From Sandaracinaceae bacterium (GTDB lineage Bacteria > Myxococcota_A > Polyangia > Polyangiales > Houyiibacteriaceae), in NCBI GenBank assembly GCA_020633075.1, contig JACKEI010000002.1, positions 372,001-436,000 on the forward strand: 64,000 nucleotides of DNA. The letters run 5' to 3'. The translations under genes and the position numbers were made by a program. This document shows, in pieces, positions 36,846-44,884 of this stretch (its first letter is position 1; the number at the start of each line of letters is the position of its first letter). Under the pieces are notes generated by a model. That model was not told the DNA's origin. It made no database searches and worked only from the letters and a program-made list of their open reading frames with translations.

Positions 36846-37901
36846 ATGCTCCCGCCAATGACCTCTCTGCTGCGTCGTGTCGTGCTCTGGTGCGGCACGT
36901 TCGGGCTGCTGATCACCCTGGCGCTCTGCCTGGGTGGGGCACCGGCGCGGGCGCAGAGCTCGGGAGGCAGCTTCGGCGGTGGCAGCTTCTCGAGCGGAGG
37001 GGGTGGGGGCGGCGACTATGGCGGAGGTGGCGGGGGGTACTCCTCCTCCAGCTACGACGGCGGGGGCTATGACGGTGGCGGTGGCGGTGGCGGTGGCGGC
37101 GGCGGGGTTGCGGCGCTGGTCGCCGGAGTCGTGCTCTACCTGATCATCTCGATGGTGTTGGGACACCTGCGCTTTCGCTCGGGAGACACCGTGCGCGGGC
37201 GGCTGCCCACCACCAACCGCATCGACGTCTCGGGGCTCATGTTGGCGATCGACTGGCGCGCGCGGAAGCACGTCCAGGGGCAGCTCGAGCGCCTGGCGCG
37301 GGACGGGGACACCAGCAGCCGCGACGGCCTCGCGAGGCTGGCTCGCGAGACCGCGCTGGCCCTGCGCCGCGCGGAGCTCTCGTGGCTGTACGGCTCCGTG
37401 CTCAACACGCTGCCCGCGGCGCCGCAGGACGCGGAGCGCGTCTTCCGGAAGGCCGCGGCGGACGCCCGCGCCAAGTTCCGCTACGAGCTCATCCGCAACG
37501 CCAACGGCAGCACTCGTGTGACCAGCGGTCCCGAGCAGCGCGCCAGTCGCGAAGAGGGAGAGGGGGTGGTGGTGGTCACCCTGCTGGTCGCGGCGCACCG
37601 CGAGCTGATCGACGTCGCGGACGTCACCGACGCCAACGAAGTGCGTCACTTGCTGGACCAGGTCATCGCGCTGGATGGGGACAGCCTGGCGGTGCTGGAG
37701 GTCATCTGGTCCCCGGCGGACGAGGACGACCGCATGAGCACGGCCGAGCTGGAGGTGCTGTATCCGGAGCTGCGGCGCATCAACGAGCAGACGCTGGCCG
37801 GCCGCGTCTTCTGCGCGTTCTGTGCGGCGCCCTTCGCCAAGGAGCTAGCGGTGTGTCCCCACTGTGGGGCCCCGGTTGAGGACGCGCGGCCGTCACGCTG
37901 A
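36846..37901 (+). CDS. DUF1517-like membrane protein with C-terminal zinc ribbon
   Basis: 351-aa protein. A signal peptide or anchor (residues 5-37) is followed by a Gly/Ser/Tyr-rich low-complexity region to about 85, a membrane segment (AALVAGVVLYLIISMVLG) and a soluble domain with SGLMLAIDWRARKHVQGQLERLA, AELSWLYG and VVVVTLLVAAHRELID, which matches the DUF1517 layout seen in cyanobacteria and plastids. A C-terminal zinc ribbon (CAFC...CPHCG, about 325-345) is unusual there. The role is unknown. Divergent from the ABC ATPase. Confidence 0.65.
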   Translation: MLPPMTSLLRRVVLWCGTFGLLITLALCLGGAPARAQSSGGSFGGGSFSSGGGGGGDYGGGGGGYSSSSYDGGGYDGGGGGGGGGGGVAALVAGVVLYLIISMVLGHLRFRSGDTVRGRLPTTNRIDVSGLMLAIDWRARKHVQGQLERLARDGDTSSRDGLARLARETALALRRAELSWLYGSVLNTLPAAPQDAERVFRKAAADARAKFRYELIRNANGSTRVTSGPEQRASREEGEGVVVVTLLVAAHRELIDVADVTDANEVRHLLDQVIALDGDSLAVLEVIWSPADEDDRMSTAELEVLYPELRRINEQTLAGRVFCAFCAAPFAKELAVCPHCGAPVEDARPSR

Positions 37902-37972
37902 GCCGCAGCGGCGTGCGACTGGCACGCCCGGCTCCACGCTGAACAAGGGCCACTCCGTGTGCGAAGCCCTCG

Positions 37973-37997
37973 CTGACGCAGCGACGCTCGGCGTCAG
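37973..37997 (-). terminator. Hairpin after the MocR gene
   Basis: CTGACGC (37973-37979) and GCGTCAG (37991-37997) with an 11-nt loop, overlapping the MocR stop, between convergent genes. Confidence 0.35.
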
Positions 37998-39481
37998 AGC
38001 GAGTGGCGCGCTTGGTTCAGCAGCGCGATGGCCCGGGCGAGCTCCGTCTCATCGTGTGCGCCGTAGCCGAGCCTCAGGAACGGGCGCGCACGCCGGTCGA
38101 AGCTGAAGAGGCGTCCCGGCTGCACGAGCACCTTGCGGCTGGCCGCAGCCTCCGCCCAGCGGTCCACGTCCACGCCGCGCACGCGCGCCCAGAGCGCCAT
38201 GCCTCCGCGTGGGACCGTGAACGAGAGCGTCTCGCCAAAGATCTCGCGCAGGCGCTCCACCATGAAGTCTCGGCGCTGCTCGTACAGGCCGCGCATGCGC
38301 AGGACGTGGCGGGCCACCTCCCCTTCGTCCAGCAGCTCGGCGAGCGCCTCCTCCAGCACCAGGTCGCCTTGGCGGTCCACCACGCTCCGCCGCGCGATGA
38401 TGGCCTCGCGGAGCGGCGAGGGCGCCACCAACCACCCGAGCCGCAGCCCCGGCGCCAGTACCTTCGAGAGCGTGCCCACGTACGCCACGCTCTCGGGGGC
38501 GCGCGCCGCCAGGGGCAGAATGGGGCGGCCCTCGTAGTGGAACTCGTGGTCGTAGTCGTCCTCGATGAGCGCAAAGCGGTGCTGGCGGGCGAGCGCGATG
38601 AGCTGCAGCCGGCGGGGCGCTCCGAGCACGGCCGTGCTGGGATACTGGTGATGCGGGGTGAGGTACAGGGCGCGCAGGGGGACGCGCTCCGCGAGGGCCG
38701 CGAGGCGGTCCACCTGCAGGCCGTGCTCGTCCACGGGGACAGGCACCAGCTGCGCGCCCGTCGCCCGCAGCGCCTCCCAGGCCGGGCGATACCCCAGGCC
38801 CTCCACCGCCACCACGTCGCCCGGACGCAGGAGCGCGCGCGCGACGAGGTCGAGCGCCATCTGGCTCCCACGAGTGACCACCAGGTCGTCGGACGTGAGC
38901 GCCAGCCCGCGCGTGCGGGCCAGCATGGTGGCCAGCCCGGCCCGGAGCGCCGCGGAACCGGCGGGATCGCCGTAGCCCAAGTTGGCGCGCCTACCCAGCG
39001 CGCGTCGGTACGCCCGGGCGAGGGCCGCCGTGGGCACGTGGCGAAGGTCGGGCACGCCCCCCAGCAGCGTGAAGTGCCCCGGTGGCGTGGCCATCACCCG
39101 AAAGCTCGGCGCGCGCGGCACGGGGAAGTCCGCCAGACCGCGCGCACGCACGCTGGGCGCGAGCGGCTGCACCGGGAGCTGCTCCGAGATGCGCGTGCCG
39201 CGCGCGGGTTCGGTCATCAGGAAGCCCTGCTTCTCGAGCTCACGCAGGGCCGCCAGCACCGTGTTGCGATGGACCCCGAGGTCCCGAGCGAGGCTGCGGC
39301 TGCCCGGCAGCGCCTGGCCCGGGCGCAGCACACCTCGGCGGACGTCGGCGCTGATGGCCTCCGCGATCTGCACGTAGAGCGGTTGGGCCTGCGGCGTGGC
39401 GTCCAGCGCGAGGGCGTGTCCCCAGCGCGCCTCACCGCTGCCGGTGCGCGCCCGGGGCTTGTGGTCTGTCTTCTGTGGCAT
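37994..39481 (-). CDS. MocR-family regulator (GntR HTH plus aminotransferase domain)
   Basis: 495-aa regulator. A GntR winged helix (about residues 30-105: IAEAISADVRRGVLRPGQALPGSRSLARDLGVHRNTV given as landmarks) is linked to a fold-type I aminotransferase domain with IEDDYDHEF and TLSKVLAPGLRLGW, whose Lys near 340 would bind PLP. MocR proteins such as PdxR and GabR sense PLP or amino acids and control vitamin B6 or amine metabolism. The start ATG 39481 has GGAGGG upstream. A 9-bp inverted repeat at 39486-39504 covers that region. The divergent neighbour is mazG; no pdx genes are here. Confidence 0.92.
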   Translation of the reverse strand: MPQKTDHKPRARTGSGEARWGHALALDATPQAQPLYVQIAEAISADVRRGVLRPGQALPGSRSLARDLGVHRNTVLAALRELEKQGFLMTEPARGTRISEQLPVQPLAPSVRARGLADFPVPRAPSFRVMATPPGHFTLLGGVPDLRHVPTAALARAYRRALGRRANLGYGDPAGSAALRAGLATMLARTRGLALTSDDLVVTRGSQMALDLVARALLRPGDVVAVEGLGYRPAWEALRATGAQLVPVPVDEHGLQVDRLAALAERVPLRALYLTPHHQYPSTAVLGAPRRLQLIALARQHRFALIEDDYDHEFHYEGRPILPLAARAPESVAYVGTLSKVLAPGLRLGWLVAPSPLREAIIARRSVVDRQGDLVLEEALAELLDEGEVARHVLRMRGLYEQRRDFMVERLREIFGETLSFTVPRGGMALWARVRGVDVDRWAEAAASRKVLVQPGRLFSFDRRARPFLRLGYGAHDETELARAIALLNQARHSL

Positions 39482-39485
39482 GAAT

Positions 39486-39504
39486 GGTTCCCTCCGAGGG
39501 TACC
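39486..39504. promoter_or_regulatory. Near-perfect palindrome at the MocR start
   Basis: GGTTCCCTC-C-GAGGGTACC, 8 of 9 pairs, 5 nt upstream of the MocR start; it includes the minus-strand GGAGGG, so it may act on DNA (autoregulation) or RNA (hairpin over the ribosome-binding site). Confidence 0.4.
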
Positions 39505-39541
39505 AGGGGGAGCCCCGCGGCGGCGCCTGCTACAGTCGGGC

Positions 39542-40375
39542 ATGGTTGACCCAAAGGCCCCCCGCGGCGAGAACTTCCCCGAGCTCGTGGCCATCATGCA
39601 GCGTCTGCTGGCCCCCGACGGCTGCCCCTGGGATCGCGAGCAGACCCTACAGTCCTTGCGTCCCTATGTGATCGAGGAGGCCTACGAGGTGGTCGAGGCC
39701 ATCGACGCAGGCGACCCCCGCGGGCTCTGCGACGAGCTGGGAGACCTCCTGCTGCAGGTGGTGTTCCAGGCGGAGATTGCGCGCAGCAAGGGTTGGTTCG
39801 GGCCGAACGACGTGGTCGCGGCCATCTCCGACAAGATGACTCGGCGCCACCCGTGGGTCTTCGGTGACGAGCGCATGGACAGCGCCGAGGGCACCGTGGA
39901 GCGCTGGGAAGCGATCAAGGCGCAGGAGCAGCTCGCCCGCGCGAAAGAGGGCGCCGAGGCGTCGGGGGAGACCCGCCCCAAGGGGGCCCTCGACGGTGTG
40001 CCGCGCGCGCTCCCGGCCCTGCTGCGCGCGGCGCGCGTGGGGGAGAAGGCCTCCGCCGTGGGTTACGACTGGCCCGACGCGGCGGGTGCTCGCGCCAAGG
40101 TGGACGAAGAGCTGGCCGAGCTCGACGAAGCGCTGGCCAGCGGTGACCGCGCCGCGATGGAGCGCGAGCTCGGCGACGTGCTCTTCGCGCTGGCGAGCCT
40201 GGCTCGCAAGGCGTCGCTGGACCCGGAGGCCGCGCTGCGCGGGACGCTCGACCGCTTCAGCGCGCGCTTCACGTTTGCCGAGGCACAGGCTCACCGAGAG
40301 GGACGCGGCCTGCGCGAGCGCGACCCCGCCGAGCTGGACGCGCTCTGGCAGCAGGCCAAGGAGAGGCTACGCTAA
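39542..40375 (+). CDS. mazG: Nucleoside triphosphate pyrophosphohydrolase MazG
   Basis: 277-aa all-helical NTP pyrophosphatase that hydrolyses (d)NTPs, including damaged ones, to NMP and PPi. Two MazG domains are visible; the N-terminal has CPWDREQTLQSLRPYVIEEAYEVVEAID with the metal-binding EExxE and DELGDLLLQVVFQAEIA (EXXD), and the C-terminal repeats KVDEELAELDEAL and ERELGDVLFALASLARK. ATG 39542 is chosen; TACAGT ends 5 nt upstream and no Shine-Dalgarno is seen. A lipoprotein gene follows 4 bp after the stop. Confidence 0.95.
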   Translation: MVDPKAPRGENFPELVAIMQRLLAPDGCPWDREQTLQSLRPYVIEEAYEVVEAIDAGDPRGLCDELGDLLLQVVFQAEIARSKGWFGPNDVVAAISDKMTRRHPWVFGDERMDSAEGTVERWEAIKAQEQLARAKEGAEASGETRPKGALDGVPRALPALLRAARVGEKASAVGYDWPDAAGARAKVDEELAELDEALASGDRAAMERELGDVLFALASLARKASLDPEAALRGTLDRFSARFTFAEAQAHREGRGLRERDPAELDALWQQAKERLR

Positions 40376-40379
40376 GAGG

Positions 40380-41432
40380 GTGAACGCACGGCTCGCGGGG
40401 CTCTGGTTGGCGGCGCTGATGGCCGCTGGTTGTGGACGCTCGAGCGTGAGCGCCGTGGTCTCGTATCCCGCCGTGATGCCGCTGCGGGTCTACCCGGTGG
40501 TGTTGATCGCCTTCGGGTCCGAGGCCAACGGGGCCGACGCGGCCGCTCGCATCGAGGAGCACCTGCGCCAGCCGGTCGATGGCTCCCAGGCGGTGGAGGC
40601 GCAGCGCATGCCGCGCGAGAACGTGGAGCAGCTCATCGCGGCCGGAACCCTCCAGCCCGGCACGGCCATCGTGGACGTCACGTCCGCGCAGTCGGTGCGC
40701 GTGACCACCGTGCCACGCACCTTCACGTACCAGGACTGCTCCTTCGGGCGCTGTGTGTCCCGGATGCGCACCGACTACATCGACGAGGCCGTGCTCTCAC
40801 TCGCCGTGACCATGTCGGTGCGCGACATCCGTACGGGGCGGGTCATCCACAGCGTGCGCGAGGACGCTCAGCTCACGGGGGCAGGGCCTCGGGCCGAGCG
40901 GGTCCTGCTGGACCGCGTGATGAGCGTGCTCCTGCCGTACCTGGACCAACGCACGGAGCGCGTGCGGCTGCGCCTCTTCCGGGTGCCGGAACCCCGCGTC
41001 GAGAGGGCGCTCGAGCTCCTGCGCGACGGGGAGTGGCGCGCTGCCCGCGTCCTGCTGGAGGAGGCGGTGCGCAGCCCCGAGCTGGCCGCGCTGGACGCGG
41101 AGACGCGCGCGCGCGCCCTCTACGACCTGAGCGTCGCGCGCCGCTTCGACCCCACCACCACCGCCGACGTGGCGCGTCACTACGCCGCCGCCCAGGCCGC
41201 GCTCGAGGCTGCCATCGCCCTCGACCCCGAGCGCACCGTCTACCGAGACGCGCTGGCTTCGCTGCAGGCCGACCAGGCCCGCGCCGCGGCGCTCCAGGTC
41301 CAGCACGACGTCGCACGCGCCAACGCGGCCTCCGCTGCGGAGCCGCCGAGTCCGAGCCCCGCTGTCCCGCCCACGCCGCTGCCGCCGGTGGGCGAGGAGG
41401 CCGTGCCGCAGCCGCCGCCCACGTACCGTTGA
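40380..41432 (+). CDS. Hypothetical lipoprotein
   Basis: 350-aa protein from GTG 40380, with a short signal peptide and lipobox LMAAGC (Cys18). An N-terminal alpha/beta part includes a CSFGRC pair; the C-terminal third resembles TPR helices (ALELLRDGEWRAARVLLEEAV, YAAAQAALEAAIALDPERTVYRDAL) and ends in a Pro-rich tail. The layout recalls lipoproteins that report envelope status, but I do not recognise it. It starts 4 bp after mazG. Confidence 0.65.
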   Translation: MNARLAGLWLAALMAAGCGRSSVSAVVSYPAVMPLRVYPVVLIAFGSEANGADAAARIEEHLRQPVDGSQAVEAQRMPRENVEQLIAAGTLQPGTAIVDVTSAQSVRVTTVPRTFTYQDCSFGRCVSRMRTDYIDEAVLSLAVTMSVRDIRTGRVIHSVREDAQLTGAGPRAERVLLDRVMSVLLPYLDQRTERVRLRLFRVPEPRVERALELLRDGEWRAARVLLEEAVRSPELAALDAETRARALYDLSVARRFDPTTTADVARHYAAAQAALEAAIALDPERTVYRDALASLQADQARAAALQVQHDVARANAASAAEPPSPSPAVPPTPLPPVGEEAVPQPPPTYR

Positions 41433-41441
41433 GGGAGGCCT

Positions 41442-41460
41442 GACGCCACGCGGGGGCGTC
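41442..41460. terminator. Bidirectional hairpin between convergent genes
   Basis: GACGCC (41442-41447) and GGCGTC (41455-41460), 7-nt loop, between the lipoprotein gene and epmA. Confidence 0.45.
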
Positions 41461-41484
41461 CAGCCCGAGGCTCACGGTAGGTGC

Positions 41485-42777
41485 TCAGAGGCGCGCGTGG
41501 GGGATGGCGCACACGTCGTCGATGTGTGTCTCCCCCGTGAGCAACATGAGCAGGCGGTCCAGCCCCAGCGCGTTGCCCCCCGAAGGCGGCAGGCCCTCGC
41601 GCAGCGCGTCCAAGAAGCGCTGGTCCACGGGGTAGACCGGCAGGCCCAGCGCGGCGCGAGCGCCTTGGTCGTGCAGCAGGCGCCGCTCTTGCTCCGCTGC
41701 GTCAATCAGCTCGCCGAAGCCGTTGCACAGCTCGACGCCGTCCACGATGAGCTCGAAGCGCTCGGCGTGCGCCGGATCTCCCGGCACCAGGCGCGCGAGG
41801 GAGGCCATGCTGGCGGGCCAGTGCGTGAGGAACACGGGCTGCTCACGACCGAGGTGCGGCTCGACTTCGCTCGTGTAGACGTCGAAGAAGCGCGCCTCGT
41901 CCTCGGCTGCCAGCGCGTCGGCGTCCTTGCCCGCAAAACGCTGGAAGGCCTGCGCGATGGTCAGCCGCGGCCAGGGAGGGGTGAGGTCGATGGGGCCGTG
42001 GCGGCCGGGCACCATCAGCGGGTCCGTGGACGCCGCGCGAAGCGCGCGCGCGGCGTGTGCCACCAGCCGCTCGGTGTCCACCATGACGTCCTCGGCGCCC
42101 GCGCCACCGCGGTACCACTCCAGCATGCTGAACTCGGGCTGATGCAGCGCGCCCGCCTCGTCGCGACGGAAGCAGCGGCAGGTCTGATAGATGCGCGTCA
42201 GCCCCCCCGAAAGGAGGCGCTTCATTTGGTACTCCGGGCTGGTGATGAGCCAGCGGGGCGCGCGCGAGCCGCCCACGGAGAACGCGTCCAGGTGCGTGTC
42301 CAGGCCGGGACTGGGCACCGCTAGCGGCGTCTCGACCTCGACGAAGCGCTCCCCGTCGAAGTACTCACGTACGGCCCGCATCATGGCCGCCCGAGCCAGG
42401 ACGTGCGCCATGCGGCGGCCCTCGTCGTCGTTCAGCCAGCGCCAGTCGCCTCCAGGTGCGGGGAAGGGCTGGGTCGGGACGTTCAGCAGCTCCAGCTGTG
42501 CCTCGCCGACGCGCGCCCCGTCCCAGAGCCCGCGCACGACGACCCAGGCGCCGTCCGGCGGCGTGGGGTGGCCCTCGCACAGGTCGCACCACACCGATGC
42601 GCCTCGGTCGCCAACCAAGCAGCCGCTCGGGAGGACGGAAGCGATGCGCCCCGGAAACCGCACGTCCACGTGGGAGCCTGGCTGGAGGGCCAGGCGCCGC
42701 AGGGACGCGATGGTGTCGCGGGGCACTTGGGTGGGGTCAGACGAGGCGGAGCGCACGAAGGGGTCCTCGTGGCCCAT
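41485..42777 (-). CDS. epmA: EF-P lysyltransferase EpmA with N-terminal extension
   Basis: EpmA (GenX/PoxA) is a class II LysRS-like enzyme that attaches (beta-)lysine to EF-P. The catalytic core (about residues 115-430) has motif 2-like YQTCRCFRRDEAGALHQPEFSMLEWY and motif 3 GGNALGLDRLLMLLTG. E. coli EpmA is ~325 aa and lacks an anticodon domain; here ~100 extra N-terminal residues (VDVRFPGRIASVLPSGCLVGD ... GAWVVVRGLW) look like an OB fold. Adjacent to efp (9-bp gap), which supports the EF-P target. EpmB, which makes beta-lysine, is not in the window. Confidence 0.88.
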   Translation of the reverse strand: MGHEDPFVRSASSDPTQVPRDTIASLRRLALQPGSHVDVRFPGRIASVLPSGCLVGDRGASVWCDLCEGHPTPPDGAWVVVRGLWDGARVGEAQLELLNVPTQPFPAPGGDWRWLNDDEGRRMAHVLARAAMMRAVREYFDGERFVEVETPLAVPSPGLDTHLDAFSVGGSRAPRWLITSPEYQMKRLLSGGLTRIYQTCRCFRRDEAGALHQPEFSMLEWYRGGAGAEDVMVDTERLVAHAARALRAASTDPLMVPGRHGPIDLTPPWPRLTIAQAFQRFAGKDADALAAEDEARFFDVYTSEVEPHLGREQPVFLTHWPASMASLARLVPGDPAHAERFELIVDGVELCNGFGELIDAAEQERRLLHDQGARAALGLPVYPVDQRFLDALREGLPPSGGNALGLDRLLMLLTGETHIDDVCAIPHARL

Positions 42778-42785
42778 GCCGACCG

Positions 42786-43349
42786 TCAGGCCTTGACGCG
42801 CTCGACGTACTCGCTGGTGCGCGTGTCGATCTTGAGGACGTCACCTTCGACCACGAAGAGCGGCACGTTCACGACCAACCCCGTCTCCACGGTGGCGGGC
42901 TTGGTGGTGTTGCTGCTGGTGTCGCCCTTGAAGCCGGGCTCCGTCTCCGTGACCTTCAGGTTCACGAAGGTGGGCGGGGTCACGCCGATGGGCTTGCCCA
43001 CGAAGAACATGACGTCCACGTTGGTGCCGTCCAGCAGGAAGTAGGCGGACTCACCGAGCTGCTCGTTCGACAGGTTGATCTGCTCGTACGTCTCGATGTC
43101 CATGAACACGCGCCCTTCGCCCTCGGGGTAGAGGTACTGATAGGTGCGCTCTTCCGTGTCCGCCTTGTCGATCTTCTCGCCGGACTTGTAGGTGTGGTCC
43201 ACCACACGCCCGGTGATCATGTTCTTCAGTCGCGTACGAAAGAAAGCCTGACCCTTGCCCGGCTTGACGAACTGGCAGTCCGCCACGAGCCAAGGCTGGT
43301 CGTCTTTGAGGAGCTTATAGCCCTTCTTGAGATCGCTTGTATCACCCAA
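42786..43349 (-). CDS. efp: Elongation factor P
   Basis: EF-P, 187 aa, three domains, relieves ribosome stalling at polyproline. The loop FVKPGKGQAFFRTR carries the modification lysine, Lys32 (PGKGQ), as expected for EpmA-type (beta-lysyl) EF-P. KOW/OB segments match family length. It uses a TTG start at 43349, supported by AGGAG 7 nt upstream; no ATG precedes it within the frame. It lies 4 bp downstream of a lipoprotein gene and 9 bp upstream of epmA, giving an efp-epmA modification unit. Confidence 0.96.
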   Translation of the reverse strand: MGDTSDLKKGYKLLKDDQPWLVADCQFVKPGKGQAFFRTRLKNMITGRVVDHTYKSGEKIDKADTEERTYQYLYPEGEGRVFMDIETYEQINLSNEQLGESAYFLLDGTNVDVMFFVGKPIGVTPPTFVNLKVTETEPGFKGDTSSNTTKPATVETGLVVNVPLFVVEGDVLKIDTRTSEYVERVKA

Positions 43350-43353
43350 TGAA

Positions 43354-43773
43354 CTACTCCTCGACGAGCTGGTCAGCGACGACGATCGTGCTGGGGGACG
43401 CTACGTCCCGTGTCTCTTCCGCGGTCACGCGGACGCGGAACTGCGAGTACGGGGTGGTCGCCATCATGGAGCCACTCCGTTCCTCTTCATCAAAGTTGAG
43501 GGCCCCCGCCAGCGTGGGCGCCACGCCGTCGCGGATGAACCACACCACGTACGTGGTCAGGCCGTCCCCCAGACGCGCCGGCGGCGGCAGGTGGTTGAGG
43601 GTGATGTTCACGAGGAAGTTGCCGCCATCGGTGGCTTCGACTTCGACCGTGCCATCGGTCCCCACGGACCGGGGCGTGCCGACCAAGGCGTAGACCGTGG
43701 GGCCACCGCAGGCCGCGAGCAGCAGCGTGGTGACCAGGGCCAGGGACGTGAGGGTGCGGGACAGCATGTTCAT
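43354..43773 (-). CDS. Small hypothetical lipoprotein upstream of efp
   Basis: 139-aa lipoprotein from ATG 43773 (GGAGGA 8 nt upstream) with lipobox LLAAC (Cys near 20). The mature part is beta-rich (VEVEATDGGNFLVNITLNHL ... TYVVWFIRDG), with an Ig-like look. The stop TAG is 4 bp from the efp start, so it is probably the first gene of the efp-epmA operon. Function unknown. Confidence 0.7.
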   Translation of the reverse strand: MNMLSRTLTSLALVTTLLLAACGGPTVYALVGTPRSVGTDGTVEVEATDGGNFLVNITLNHLPPPARLGDGLTTYVVWFIRDGVAPTLAGALNFDEEERSGSMMATTPYSQFRVRVTAEETRDVASPSTIVVADQLVEE

Positions 43774-43918
43774 GGGGGTCCTCCGGGGCGGCGCTCTACG
43801 CGCCATGGCAGGGGTCGTCAAGCAACGCGGCGCAGTATGTCACCGTTTTGCTTGCCGCGCTCGCCTTCTGGGCAGCCAGGGGCTTGCTTGGCGGCCCCAA
43901 CGGGGCTACCTCCGGGCT

Positions 43919-44800
43919 GTGCGCGAGACCGACGAGGAGATCCGTGAGATCAAGAAAGAGATCATCGAGTCTCGTGGTCTCACTATCAAGACGAACAACC
44001 TCGTCAATTCGCTGGGCGCGGACATCAAGTCCATCGCCAAGCGGCAGGCCGGCTACGAGCGGCGCTTCAACTGGAACGGCGCCGTGGCCTACGCGCTCTT
44101 CGCGGCGCTCTCGTTCGGGGGCCTCAAGCTGGCGTCGGACGCCACCATCGCGGCCATCGAGTCCGAGAAGCTGAACCTCGAGGCGCGCAACACGGACCTG
44201 CGGCGCGCCCTGCTCGAGGAGCGGCAGCGCGCCGATGACCGCAGCGCCGCGGAGGCCCGCGCCGCCCGCTTCTATGACCTCATCCGGCAGGAGAAGCGCC
44301 GCGAGGTGGTCACGCGCTACGACGTCATCGCCGAGGACACCCACATCTCGCGCGCCGAGGCCCAGTTCTTCCGGGACTTCTACGAGCGCTTCCGCCTGGA
44401 CCTGAGCATCGAGGCCTACCAGACCGGGCTCGACCTGGTGCGCACGGGGCGTTACGCGGAGGCCGCCGACAAGCTGGAAGAGGCCATCCGACTGAAGGAG
44501 GACGCCCCGCACGTCCCGGCCATGCGCTACGAGCTCGCGCGGGCGCTGCGCCGCTTGGGCCGGCAGGCCGAGGCCATCCTCTACGCCCGGCAGGTGGCGG
44601 AGCAGACCACCGCGCCAGAGCTCCAGGACGACGCGGTGTTCCTCGCCGCGCTCTGCGCCGAGGAGCTCGGCGATCTGGACGCCGCCGTCGAGGGCTACCT
44701 GACGGTGATCCGGCGCTGGCCGCGCTCGAGCGTGGCGTACGAGGCGCGCCCCATGCTGCGTGATGCGCGCCAGGCCGCCATTCGCAACCGCGGTCGCTAG
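43919..44800 (+). CDS. Membrane-anchored coiled-coil/TPR protein
   Basis: 293-aa protein from GTG 43919. A charged helical start (VRETDEEIREIKKEII) leads to a membrane segment near 55-75 (AVAYALFAALSFGGLKLAS), a coiled coil (EKLNLEARNTDLRRALLEERQRADD) and TPR repeats (GLDLVRTGRYAEAADKLEEAIRLK, ELARALRRLGRQAEAILYARQV, AALCAEELGDLDAAVEGYLTVI). It is probably a scaffold in the cell envelope. The sequence upstream of 43919 overlaps the divergent lipoprotein promoter, so that extension is rejected. Confidence 0.6.
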   Translation: MRETDEEIREIKKEIIESRGLTIKTNNLVNSLGADIKSIAKRQAGYERRFNWNGAVAYALFAALSFGGLKLASDATIAAIESEKLNLEARNTDLRRALLEERQRADDRSAAEARAARFYDLIRQEKRREVVTRYDVIAEDTHISRAEAQFFRDFYERFRLDLSIEAYQTGLDLVRTGRYAEAADKLEEAIRLKEDAPHVPAMRYELARALRRLGRQAEAILYARQVAEQTTAPELQDDAVFLAALCAEELGDLDAAVEGYLTVIRRWPRSSVAYEARPMLRDARQAAIRNRGR

Positions 44801-44884
44801 CCTACGGGGCGTTTCACGCGGGGGCTGTGCGTCGCGGCGCATCCCGCACTTGACCCGCAGAGCCTGGCGAGAAACCATGGCCTC

